A stretch of 64,000 bases of DNA from Gracilibacillus orientalis. Its GTDB lineage: Bacteria; Bacillota; Bacilli; Bacillales; Amphibacillaceae. Within the stretch, counting starts at the first letter, position 1. Every line of letters begins with the position of its first letter. A program made the translations under genes and the position numbers. The stretch covers positions 310,001-374,000 of the forward strand of contig NZ_FOTR01000001.1 in NCBI RefSeq assembly GCF_900114645.1, written 5' to 3'. Shown here in pieces: positions 9,701 through 16,471 of the stretch. The notes under the pieces are model-generated. The model was not told the origin of the DNA. It saw only the letters and a program-made list of their open reading frames with translations, and ran no database searches.

Positions 9701-10027
9701 TGTTTTGTTCATTTCCGCTTGTGCTTTTTGATAAGCAGTCATGGCTTTTTGTGTTTCTTTTGAGTTTTCTCCGGTTGCTTTTTTGCTTTCTTCGTACCGT
9801 TTTCTAAGTTCTCTAACTTTCTTCTGTTGCAGTTCAAAAGTTCTGCCTAGCACATCCGATTTCTTTCTTAATTCATCTACTCCACGAGCGAAGCCAGTTC
9901 CAGTTGAGGTGACCGCTTTTTGCTCTTGCTGCAGACTTTTCAATTGTCTGTTAACACCTGACATAGATTGGTTAAATTGTGCTGAGTCTAAACTTATGGT
10001 GGTTCTTAATGATCCTACGTTTGCCAA
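6797..10027 (-). CDS. Tail tape measure protein
   Basis: The tape measure sets tail length and passes through the cell envelope during DNA injection. The 1076 residues show the usual plan: an N-terminal coiled coil (about 10-150), the conserved TIGR01760-type core around residues 165-480 (GLGGAMLKTGIEFESSMSNV, then LMQAYVTAGGNLAQFNVPLE), a Gly/Ala-rich hydrophobic stretch (about 520-580) and a long helical tail. The start is probably TTG 10027 (MANVGSLRTTISLD), eight bases after AGGAGG; GTG 10036 overlaps that site. It is the longest reading frame after the fibre, and by the length rule would predict a tail of roughly 160 nm. Confidence 0.93.
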   Translation of the reverse strand: MANVGSLRTTISLDSAQFNQSMSGVNRQLKSLQQEQKAVTSTGTGFARGVDELRKKSDVLGRTFELQQKKVRELRKRYEESKKATGENSKETQKAMTAYQKAQAEMNKTENALKGVTEEIKRQSNPWLNLEKNLTNTGEKLTAAGDKMTTFGRNMSMKVTAPIVGLGGAMLKTGIEFESSMSNVQAVSGATGSDLEKLEGSARELGATTSKSASEAADALGYMALAGWDTTQMMDGLEPVLRLSEAGNIDLARASDLATDSMSALQIGVQDLPKYLDNVAEASRSSNTSIDQLMQAYVTAGGNLAQFNVPLEESTAMLGLLANRGLKGSEAGRSLNAIMVNLTSGAGRAGTALEELEISAFDADGQFIGMEETLRLVKDRTKDMTDEQKANYISMIAGKEHLKSFQGLLAGIDDEYGDLKGSVSEADGALDNMAKTMQDNAQGNINRLKSSFEELSIQFTEHMLPAFTRGVEGLTDLVDWFGSLDKSTQDNIIKMGAFAAAIGPASLMLGGITKTAGGTFTTLGKLAGVIGRSGKGGGAAGKATLAGGLGLLGAGGGPVALATLAIAGLTAGGIALHSHMKKDVIPEIDLFGDSVSDSTEKAVGGFMELNDEATVQLNELAWSGKEVSEEMAESLTGTFDQMGQQIVDGLEQRKDESLSAIQEMFDGAKDISDEEQTEILNSATESFEERIKATEEATARIDEIYKTAAEENRKTTTEEKQEVNRIQEEMKNNAIEVLSENEQEQQVILERMKDQAEDIGKRQMADTIKNSIETKEGVIAEAENQYYLQKTTYENMRDELEGIEEGLTDQLIKDAERRKNETVKEAENRHQGVIDEAKEQNPKLIEQVNLTTGEILSKWEKLGANSAIEFAKIYSKGKGIYGDIKDVFKQAITMPSPNLGSTSSLFNSARAAWKNVRDIFTQKISMSAPTARTPSLQHKTMPTNRFNYDGNDSFEGGLTWIGEKGFELARHGDQWGMFDFGLANLPQGTQIFTHDESKKILSSLNNIPGYATGVSPTGEADRIANRLNQPQQSQGEAVIYTTVINQMDGREIGRYTYKSVTEFQERDKKVKEKFRG

Positions 10028-10039
10028 TGCGATCACCTC

Positions 10040-10234
10040 CTAGAACAATTTAAGTTGATCAATGTATGTTTTTTCCGGTTGATGCAATTCCAAATAAAAA
10101 TGGATGTCCATCTCGTCAATTTGACCGAGCGTCCACCCATTCTTTAATAATTGTTTATATAAAGGTTTAATAACCTTCTCTTTTGTTTCTTTCGCTTTTC
10201 TAACAAGGGAAGCTTTCACCTCTTCAGGCGTCAT
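10040..10234 (-). CDS. Tail assembly chaperone, T-part of gpG-T frameshift product
   Basis: A 64-residue frame in the -1 frame relative to the gene before it. It can be read from its own ATG (10234, ATGA overlap), but a canonical slippery heptamer at 10249-10255 lies just upstream, so it is most likely made as the C-terminal extension of the first chaperone (gpGT). In lambda-like tails gpG and gpGT coat the tape measure protein and recruit tail tube subunits; the T part is cleaved from nothing but released on assembly. Short, helical and charged as expected (KPLYKQLLKNGWTLGQIDEM). Directly precedes the tape measure gene. Confidence 0.8.
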   Translation of the reverse strand: MTPEEVKASLVRKAKETKEKVIKPLYKQLLKNGWTLGQIDEMDIHFYLELHQPEKTYIDQLKLF

Positions 10235-10575
10235 TGCTTCCCCGTTTCGTTTCCCTCTTCAGCTTCCTGTTTTTCTTTATCTAATTCTTTTGGTGTTTTA
10301 CCGGTACGAACATAGACAAATACGTCTGTAATACTTGAGATAACTTCATGTGATGGGATGCCGTCATAAAATTGATTGGTGTCAAATTGGTTATCGAATA
10401 CATCGCATACAAATCCTACTAGCGTATCCATCTGTTCCACATCGATATCTGAGTAATCAATTGTTTCATCAAATTCATTCACTTTACGGAAATAAAAGCC
10501 GCTTACATGTCCTGTTGTATATATCTTCTCTTGTCTTTCGCCGTCCTGATTCTTTTCCTTTAAAATGATCTGCAT
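10231..10575 (-). CDS. Tail assembly chaperone gpG-like
   Basis: This 114-residue acidic protein lies between the major tail protein and the tape measure gene, the invariant place of tail assembly chaperones. It has an N-terminal beta-rich part (GHVSGFYFRKVNEF), a central helical part (DTLVGFVCDVFDNQF) and an acidic hydrophilic end in which the slippery site lies. It would bind the tape measure protein during tail formation and is not part of the virion. RBS AGGAGG precedes ATG 10575 by nine bases. The family identification rests on size, position and the frameshift signal. Confidence 0.8.
   Translation of the reverse strand: MQIILKEKNQDGERQEKIYTTGHVSGFYFRKVNEFDETIDYSDIDVEQMDTLVGFVCDVFDNQFDTNQFYDGIPSHEVISSITDVFVYVRTGKTPKELDKEKQEAEEGNETGKQ
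10249..10255 (-). promoter_or_regulatory. Programmed -1 ribosomal frameshift site (GGGAAAC)
   Basis: Read on the minus strand in the gpG frame the heptamer is G GGA AAC, fitting X-XXY-YYZ and nearly identical to the lambda G-T site (GGGAAAG). After a -1 slip the new frame reads without stop through R-N-G-E-A into the start of the 10040-10234 frame. The zero-frame stop follows 16 bases later. Conserved position in tail chaperone genes of many siphoviruses. Confidence 0.8.
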
Positions 10576-10587
10576 GTGTAATTCCTC

Positions 10588-11157
10588 CTACAATTCTGGT
10601 GTTTCTTCATATACATCAGAAAACCAATTATCAATAATGGACTGTTCCATGCCTTCGTCGTCCTCATCAACCTGTGCCCCGTGCATATTATCAGAATGAC
10701 GTCTGATAAAACGGCCATTAATTGTTGGTGTCTGAAATGCTGGTGTCTCCTGTTTTGTTTCGTAATTGGATTCTGGTGGAGTGAATTTACCTTTATACAG
10801 CACGACATAACGATATTTACCATTCGCTTTTTCTGAGCGAAAAGCAAGCGCTCCGTATGGCGGTCTATCATCTTCACTATCCATGAGTACGCCATCGCTG
10901 TTAATTTTTTTATCTAGTATTTTTGATTGTGCCTGCTTGGTAATATCTTCTGTCTGGACTGTTACGGTAGTTGCTCCTCGTGCTTCTGCGGTTTCTGCAA
11001 CACCATCCTCTGCTCTTAAATCAGCAGAGTTAAATTGAGGCTGGACATTAGCTGTCATAGCTAATCCAATACGTACCGGTTCTTCATACGTTGTTCCCTC
11101 TTCATCATCTTTAGTAATGGGGAAAAAGTGTAAATCTCTTAAACCTACTGTTGCCAT
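10588..11157 (-). CDS. Major tail tube protein (phi13-type)
   Basis: This 189-residue protein forms the stacked rings of the tail tube. It starts MATVGLRDLHFFPITKDD, typical of the phi13-type major tail protein family, and has the GKYRYVVLYKGKFTPP and TPTINGRFIRR beta segments expected of the tube fold. It lies between the tail-completion gene (overlap by one base at 11157) and the chaperone pair. RBS AGGAGGAATAC precedes ATG 11157. No Ig-like decoration domain is added at the C-terminus, so it is a short version. Confidence 0.88.
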   Translation of the reverse strand: MATVGLRDLHFFPITKDDEEGTTYEEPVRIGLAMTANVQPQFNSADLRAEDGVAETAEARGATTVTVQTEDITKQAQSKILDKKINSDGVLMDSEDDRPPYGALAFRSEKANGKYRYVVLYKGKFTPPESNYETKQETPAFQTPTINGRFIRRHSDNMHGAQVDEDDEGMEQSIIDNWFSDVYEETPEL

Positions 11158-11480
11158 TAGTATTCCTCCTCTATTGTGTAAAACCGTAAAACATAATGAA
11201 AAAGCTTCGTATCTTCTTCATACGTTTCATGTTCAAAGTTCTTTTTGAATCCTACTTCTTTCAGCAATTGTTTTACTTGTTTCGCATAATTCTTTGGATT
11301 ACCAGGAGTAAATATATCAACTTGGATATAGACCGTTTCATATGTTTCGTCGTCATCCGCTTGGAAATCTACTTGCGGCAAATAAAAAAAGCGAATGTAC
11401 TCAGATTCGCTTCCTCTGTATTTCTCGTATGCAACTGGTATTCCTGTTGATTCTAATGTATCGATTATTAATTTGTTCAT
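11157..11480 (-). CDS. Tail completion/terminator protein (DUF3168/gp17-type)
   Basis: A 107-residue protein in the head-tail joining cluster, directly before the major tail protein. Its place and its alternating beta/helix pattern (MNKLIIDTLESTGIPVAYEK, then VYIQVDIFTPGNP) fit the tail-terminator family that caps the tail tube and docks it to the head connector. The start ATG 11480 overlaps the end of the preceding gene by four bases and the stop overlaps the next start by one, so translation is coupled. Family call is from position and length rather than a diagnostic motif. Confidence 0.7.
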   Translation of the reverse strand: MNKLIIDTLESTGIPVAYEKYRGSESEYIRFFYLPQVDFQADDDETYETVYIQVDIFTPGNPKNYAKQVKQLLKEVGFKKNFEHETYEEDTKLFHYVLRFYTIEEEY

Positions 11481-11845
11481 AATGATGACCCCAAACTCTG
11501 ACGTAAGCTATTAGCCATTGCTTGTTCTATTAATAATTTTTTTTGCATAAAAGCAGGACCCATGAAAGGTTGTGCTGGCATTCTGGAAGTTCCTATTTCT
11601 AACATGTATCCGTAGTAAGCTATCCCTTGATTATCCACATACACTTCTATCTCACCGTTTTCGATTTCCGATATCTCAATATGCTCTTTTAAATTTCCTG
11701 TTTTCACTTTAACTAATGACTGTGCACCTTTTTGCATCACTTTAGCACCAGCCGTCAATGCTTTTCCTTTGTCTTTTTCTACGTTTCGCTCCATTTGTTG
11801 CATCTGTCTGTTTAACTCTTGAAGTCCTTCTAATTGCATTTCCAT
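11477..11845 (-). CDS. HK97 gp10-family neck protein
   Basis: This 122-residue protein matches the HK97 gp10/SPP1 gp16.1 neck family: an N-terminal helix (LEGLQELNRQMQQMERNVEK), the ALTAGAKVMQKGAQSLVKVKTGNLKEHI core and the YGYMLEIGTSRMPAQPFMGPAF signature near residues 80-100. In the virion it sits between the head-tail connector and the tail terminator. It starts one base before the stop of the adaptor gene at 11846 and overlaps the next gene by four bases, as in other phages with this order. Confidence 0.88.
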   Translation of the reverse strand: MEMQLEGLQELNRQMQQMERNVEKDKGKALTAGAKVMQKGAQSLVKVKTGNLKEHIEISEIENGEIEVYVDNQGIAYYGYMLEIGTSRMPAQPFMGPAFMQKKLLIEQAMANSLRQSLGSSL

Positions 11846-12181
11846 TTACGTCACTGCCTTTAAGATCACAAGCATTTCAATTTTTAAACCGTCTTCGTCT
11901 TCTATAGATTCTATTTCGTGTTCTTTTTTTCTCCATAAGACAATCAAGCCTTTAGGTCTCTCAGTCTCTAGCAATTTTTTCTGATAGCGAATAGTAAACT
12001 CTCGGTTATGCTCCATTTGTGATTGAGCTGCTATAAATTTAGTGTTACCTTTTAACGTTTTTAAACTCCCCCATGCTTTCGCATAGACTAATCCACCAGG
12101 TATTGGATATCCATCATCATCTACTGCATTGTTCTGTTTGAATATTAATCGCTGTTTTAAATCTCCTGGATTAATACTCAT
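11846..12181 (-). CDS. Head-tail adaptor (SPP1 gp16-type head closure)
   Basis: A 111-residue protein of the Phage_H_T_join family. It opens MSINPGDLKQRLIFKQ and has the VDDDGYPIPGGLVYAKAWGS segment and an IRYQKKLLETERPKGLIVLW beta core characteristic of these head-closure proteins, which act as the stopper that keeps DNA in the head. Its start overlaps the end of the upstream connector gene by four bases (12178-12181), indicating a coupled operon. Confidence 0.88.
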   Translation of the reverse strand: MSINPGDLKQRLIFKQNNAVDDDGYPIPGGLVYAKAWGSLKTLKGNTKFIAAQSQMEHNREFTIRYQKKLLETERPKGLIVLWRKKEHEIESIEDEDGLKIEMLVILKAVT

Positions 12182-12495
12182 ACCTCTCCCTCCTCTACCG
12201 GAGGATAGCAGTAGCGTAGTTCTCTCAATATACTATCCAACGAATGAGGAATTTCATAAGAGTTATTGCCAATCCGAAAAGCTTCACGGTTATCATTCCA
12301 GTGTTGGACCAATAAAGCTAGAGCTTGATCATATTGTTCCTGGGCATATTCTGAAGATAAGTTTATTTGACCTATTTTGCTTCTAATACCAGCCTTTGCC
12401 TGACGGTAAAATGTCTCTAGTAGATCGTCTTCTTCATCTTCATCAATTCGTAGATACTTTTTCAATCTAGCTAGTTCGTCTACGGTAAGAACCAT
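12178..12495 (-). CDS. Head-tail connector (gp6/gp15-type)
   Basis: This 105-residue protein belongs to the phage gp6-like head-tail connector family: it starts MVLTVDELARLKKYLRID and continues with the acidic EDEEDDLLETFYRQAK segment followed by helical DQALALLVQHWNDNRE. It would form the ring that extends the portal. It overlaps the adaptor gene by four bases and follows the 12531-12866 gene after a 35-base gap. Confidence 0.88.
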   Translation of the reverse strand: MVLTVDELARLKKYLRIDEDEEDDLLETFYRQAKAGIRSKIGQINLSSEYAQEQYDQALALLVQHWNDNREAFRIGNNSYEIPHSLDSILRELRYCYPPVEEGEV

Positions 12496-12530
12496 CTAAT
12501 CACCTTCTTCCTAAAGAAAAGAGAGCGATA

Positions 12531-12866
12531 TTATTCGCCCTCTTCTGGTGGTTTTCCTTCAGCTGCTTCAATTAAAGATTCAAAATGGTTAACGACTCCA
12601 CTTCGATTTTTATCAGATTTTTCAGCTTCTAATAATTCTTTCGCTTCTTTTACTGTTAGACCGTCTGCATTCTTTTTAACTTCTTCTACGTTACCATCAA
12701 GAATAGATGAATGGTCGTCGTGGACTTCAATTTCCACATATCCTTTCGACGCAATCTCCTTTACTCTTTCCTCGGATCCTTCATAAACAGAATTAGTTTT
12801 ACCTTTCGGGGCATAAACCTGCTTTGTCTCTTTATCTCTAAAACGCTTAAGAACTTTAGCTTTCAT
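12531..12866 (-). CDS. Head-region protein of unknown function (111 aa)
   Basis: A 111-residue, very charged protein between the capsid and connector genes. The N-terminal 50 residues (MKAKVLKRFRDKETKQVYAP) form a small beta domain frequent at this position in Firmicute siphoviruses; the C-terminal part has a SAP/Rho-N-like helical motif (DGLTVKEAKELLEAEKSDK). It may be a head decoration or completion protein, but no function is known to me. RBS AGGAGG precedes ATG 12866. Confidence 0.7.
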   Translation of the reverse strand: MKAKVLKRFRDKETKQVYAPKGKTNSVYEGSEERVKEIASKGYVEIEVHDDHSSILDGNVEEVKKNADGLTVKEAKELLEAEKSDKNRSGVVNHFESLIEAAEGKPPEEGE

Positions 12867-12897
12867 AATTAACTACCTCCTAAATATTATTTTTAAA

Positions 12898-14193
12898 TTA
12901 AACTTCTGGTGTTGGTTCAGTTTCCGGTACTACTGTGATATCAATTTGGCCAAATATAACTGCTTCCTCATCCCACTTCGTAACGTCTTCACGCTCAATT
13001 ACGCGGAATTCAGTAGTGTTACTTCTCCAAGCATTCCCGCCTTCTTTAGTCATATCTAAAAGCATTTGTTGACGATCCCAGTACACGATCGCTTCTTTCA
13101 AATCCCCAATAATAAACGGCGCCATACCTGCTTGGGTGGCAATTGTTTTATTAGATAACTTAACAATCGGATGCGTTCCGAAGAGCAATTTACGTGTTGC
13201 TTGAGTTGGGTCTGGTTGTAACAATGGACGGCCATTTTTATCTTCTAATTGATCTAGATAGTTAAACCCATCTTGGTTCGTGAAAACTAATGCGCCTTCT
13301 GCAAATGCAGGATCTAATGTAACGTTGAGGGTAGTTTTAATCCCTTTGTAATCATCCAAATTTGTTTTATCCAAAGTGTTTAATTGTTGCAAAATAAGAT
13401 GGTTACTTGTTGCTCGTGATTTTTTAGCAATCCAATTCACTAGATAAGCCCGTAAAGCTTGATCTGTATCAGCTAAAACAGTATTGGCAACAGGCAAGAA
13501 ACCTGCATAATCTTCGATGCTATAAGATAAACGATCAAACTTAGGCGAATTTACCTCTTCCATAGCGTTCGGATCTCCGTATTCGGACAATGGTGATAAA
13601 GGAGTATGATCGGCACGTCTTTCAAGTGTACGGGATCCTTTGTTTGTAGTAACAGGCTCCACCGTTACGTATTGACGTAAATCATCTGTTGTTTGCGCCA
13701 ACTCATTAATTTGAGTAGAAATATCCTCGGGAATAATATACCCGCCGTCTTCACCATTTTCCGCAGTAAGACGAGCATAGAATTTCTCCATAACCTCCGT
13801 TTCGTCATCTGATAATTTATGACCTCGTAAGGCTTTAAAAAATAGTGCACGGTATTCTTTGTCTTTATTTTGTTTCGGATCACCGGGCAACTGGCCACCT
13901 CGTGCTTGTGGTTCCGGAACGGCTAATCCTTGGAAATCTTGTTGTAGTGCCAAGAAATTATCAAGATCATTTTTAGCTGCCTTTGCTTTTTCTAATTTTG
14001 CTTTTGCTTCTTCATACTTCCCATCATCCTGAAGCGCTTGTGCTTCGTCTTTAAGATCCGCTACACTTTGACGTAACTCTTGCTCGCGCTTGGTCATACC
14101 AATGGCGCCATCCATTTTCACCGAAAGAACATTTTTATTTGTTGATAAGCTAAACATTGCACTGGTTAGTGCATTAGTAATTAGTGTTTTCAA
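12898..14193 (-). CDS. Major capsid protein, HK97 fold
   Basis: The 431-residue precursor builds the icosahedral shell. Residues about 30-100 form the coiled-coil delta scaffold (TKREQELRQSVADLKDEAQAL) that the adjacent ClpP-like protease removes; the mature HK97-fold part starts near residue 110 and includes the GGYIIPEDISTQINELAQ, LPVANTVLADTDQALRAYL and IVYWDRQQMLLDM segments typical of the family. I use TTG at 14193 as start because AAAGGAGG lies eight bases upstream; a later ATG (MTKREQ) is possible but has no such site. It ends close to the 12531-12866 gene. Confidence 0.92.
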   Translation of the reverse strand: MKTLITNALTSAMFSLSTNKNVLSVKMDGAIGMTKREQELRQSVADLKDEAQALQDDGKYEEAKAKLEKAKAAKNDLDNFLALQQDFQGLAVPEPQARGGQLPGDPKQNKDKEYRALFFKALRGHKLSDDETEVMEKFYARLTAENGEDGGYIIPEDISTQINELAQTTDDLRQYVTVEPVTTNKGSRTLERRADHTPLSPLSEYGDPNAMEEVNSPKFDRLSYSIEDYAGFLPVANTVLADTDQALRAYLVNWIAKKSRATSNHLILQQLNTLDKTNLDDYKGIKTTLNVTLDPAFAEGALVFTNQDGFNYLDQLEDKNGRPLLQPDPTQATRKLLFGTHPIVKLSNKTIATQAGMAPFIIGDLKEAIVYWDRQQMLLDMTKEGGNAWRSNTTEFRVIEREDVTKWDEEAVIFGQIDITVVPETEPTPEV

Positions 14194-14229
14194 TTCCTTT
14201 TCCTCCTTTTGAGCATAAAAAATAGACCT

Positions 14230-15000
14230 CTATATACTTAGTAGGTCCAGCTCATTTTGTAATTTGATTTTTTCTACTTCTTCATTTTCTTGGGTAACGG
14301 TTGGTGGTTCATTATTTTGTTTATCTGCTAGTAACTTCTGTGGTGTCTTATCGTATCTGTTTAAGACATCACTAGCACATGCAGCGTAATTTTTCGCATC
14401 TGCCACTTCAACATTAAAATACTTGGCAGCCTCCTCACCATTTAACCAGGTTTCGTTGTCCAACAATTCTTGTATCGTTTCTTCCGTGATGCCTTCTTTT
14501 AAATTTCCCTTGTAGACATTCAATGCTCCGCTTGAAATCGTATCTAAATCATCCGCTAGTTTTCGAAAATCATTGGCATTTCCAACAGCAATCGTCCAAG
14601 GATTGTGGATCATAAGAAAAGCATTTGCCGGAATATGAATGGTATCACCGACCATTGCAATAACTGAAGCCATCGATGCAGCTACGCCATCTACATGAAC
14701 TGTCTTTTTCGCTTTATTGCGACTCAGCATATTGTAAATGGCTAACCCCGCAAAAACGGACCCGCCCGGACTATTAATAAATATGTTTAAATTATCTAGT
14801 CCATCTACCTGTTTCAATGCATTTAATACATCCTCTGGCATCACATCTGCTTCATCCCACTTAAAATCGGTGTTATCGATGATCTCACCATAGATATAAA
14901 GGTCTGCAGATGTTTCGGTGAGGTTCTTAACCGTCATTAATTGATTTGTGCTTTGAGTACCTGCACTCATGAAAATAGGATAATGTCTAGTCTTCTTCAT
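14230..15000 (-). CDS. ClpP-like prohead maturation protease
   Basis: A 257-residue S14/ClpP-type serine protease that cleaves the capsid scaffold. The ClpP fold is seen from FINSPGGSVFAGLAIYNML, with the catalytic Ser in VAASMASVIAMVGD and the His in FLMIHNPW; an acidic residue of the triad follows about 50 residues later. The C-terminal part is charged and may act as scaffold. I place the start at ATG 15000 after AAAGGGGGTGAGG; an in-frame GTG at 15009 lies inside this ribosome site. It overlaps the portal gene by 14 bases, the usual portal-protease-capsid order. Confidence 0.9.
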   Translation of the reverse strand: MKKTRHYPIFMSAGTQSTNQLMTVKNLTETSADLYIYGEIIDNTDFKWDEADVMPEDVLNALKQVDGLDNLNIFINSPGGSVFAGLAIYNMLSRNKAKKTVHVDGVAASMASVIAMVGDTIHIPANAFLMIHNPWTIAVGNANDFRKLADDLDTISSGALNVYKGNLKEGITEETIQELLDNETWLNGEEAAKYFNVEVADAKNYAACASDVLNRYDKTPQKLLADKQNNEPPTVTQENEEVEKIKLQNELDLLSI

Positions 15001-16237
15001 TTCCCTCACCCCCTTTCAAGCCTGCTTTTCCTAATTGATAATCATCTGCAATATCAAGTGATACATGATTAAGATCTACCCTGTGTTTATCTCCGCCTTC
15101 TATTGCATTCTTATCCTCCAGTTCACGTACTTCGTTGATGTTGTATACACCTTTATCAAGCATTATTTGATAATACTCCGCTTGCGTTTTCTTATCTGCT
15201 CTTAATAAGCTTTCAAGGTTGAATTTCAAATAATACCTTTTTTGTTCACGTTCAGAAAAACAAACATACGAAAACTCTTCTTCATATTGTTTTAGGTTTG
15301 GACTCAACGTAAACATGATTAGAGATAAATTCTCATGCTCAATGTTCGAGTGGGTTGCTCGATCCAATTCGTTAACCATGTGAAGTGGAATATCAAACAT
15401 AGTAGCAATTTCACTTTTGTCAAACTTCATGCTTTCTACAAATTGAGCATCTTTTAACGGCATCGATATACTTTGGAATTCCAATCCAGCATCTAAAATA
15501 GCAATACGTTGAGCATTGTTTAATCCAGTGTTTGCTTTTTCCCACTCACTGCGAACTACATCTTTAGCTTCTGGATTTAACATGCCAGGCACTTTCAACA
15601 CGCCACTATTAGATGCACCGTGTCTATAAAATTTACCCTTAAATTTCTGAGCCGCTTGACTACTCCCTATTGACTCTCTAGCAACTTGAATAGGCGGCTT
15701 ACCTTTCAAACCGTCAGTAGATAAAGTAGTGAGATGAATAATATCTCCATGGCCAATCCTTACATATTCACCGTTTGGTAAAGTGGTGTAGTACCATAAT
15801 TCATTTGTTTTCACATCTACAACCGGATCGGTATTTGCTGGGTTTAATAGCCATAACTCTTTCGGTCTGCCGTCCGCTCCCCAGTTAATATTGATGTACG
15901 CATTACCCCAGGTATTACGATGCGTTTCGGTTAAATGCTTGAATTTAAAAGGACTTTGATAAGGGTTCGGTCTATTCTCCAATAACTTCGATACAATATG
16001 ATTTTTTTCACGTTCCCTACCTTTGCTTGTCCGCTTATACATCTGAAAAGGCAACATCGCAATCGCATTTGATTTGATGTTCACGCATCGATAAACGGTA
16101 GGAATTGCTAAAGCTGAATTCACGGTTACTTTTTCACCGCTTGCTGACTCATGACCAAACATCTTCATAAACCATGGAGCTGGATTTTTTAAGTCTGTAG
16201 TTTCCCCTTTTGGGGACAGGGCTTGTTTAAATATCAA
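14987..16237 (-). CDS. Portal protein (HK97-type)
   Basis: The 416-residue portal forms the dodecameric DNA gate of the head. Family segments are present: VNSALAIPTVYRCVNIKSNA near residue 40, HGDIIHLTTLSTDGLKGKPP near 165, and DIPLHMVNELDRATHSNIE near 290, followed by the helical wing. It starts with TTG at 16237, nine bases after an AAGGAGGTG site that is formed by the end of the small membrane-protein gene before it. The stop lies inside the protease gene. Confidence 0.92.
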   Translation of the reverse strand: MIFKQALSPKGETTDLKNPAPWFMKMFGHESASGEKVTVNSALAIPTVYRCVNIKSNAIAMLPFQMYKRTSKGREREKNHIVSKLLENRPNPYQSPFKFKHLTETHRNTWGNAYININWGADGRPKELWLLNPANTDPVVDVKTNELWYYTTLPNGEYVRIGHGDIIHLTTLSTDGLKGKPPIQVARESIGSSQAAQKFKGKFYRHGASNSGVLKVPGMLNPEAKDVVRSEWEKANTGLNNAQRIAILDAGLEFQSISMPLKDAQFVESMKFDKSEIATMFDIPLHMVNELDRATHSNIEHENLSLIMFTLSPNLKQYEEEFSYVCFSEREQKRYYLKFNLESLLRADKKTQAEYYQIMLDKGVYNINEVRELEDKNAIEGGDKHRVDLNHVSLDIADDYQLGKAGLKGGEGNEED

Positions 16238-16252
16238 TGTCTATCACCTCCT

Positions 16253-16459
16253 TCACCTCCTTGCAATGATTATGCCAATTAAGATAAGTACAGCTGCAAG
16301 TACATAGTTACCAGCTAAAATGTTAGTGTCGATAACAGAAATTAAGTACGTGTTAATCACTGCAAGAGCGACTCCTGTTAAAATTAAAAAATCCTCCAAC
16401 CATTTGGCGAAGAACACTGTAAGAAAACTTGTTATGAAATTAGCAATTGTTTTTGCGAT
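16253..16459 (-). CDS. Small two-helix membrane protein between TerL and portal (DUF1056-like), non-ATG start
   Basis: An open frame of 68 codons runs from 16459 to TGA at 16253 between the terminase and portal genes. It encodes two hydrophobic segments (ANFITSFLTVFFAKWLEDFL to ALAVINTYLISVI, and AGNYVLAAVLILIGIIIA) and ends in Arg-Arg, the pattern of the DUF1056 proteins found at exactly this place in many Firmicute phages. A perfect AGGAGG (16468-16473) precedes it, but the only codons at proper distance are ATC (16459, spacing 8; or 16462). No ATG, GTG or TTG is available, so initiation at ATC or ATA is implied. The stop codon lies next to the portal ribosome site. Confidence 0.6.
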   Translation of the reverse strand: MAKTIANFITSFLTVFFAKWLEDFLILTGVALAVINTYLISVIDTNILAGNYVLAAVLILIGIIIARR

Positions 16460-16471
16460 GATTATTACCTC

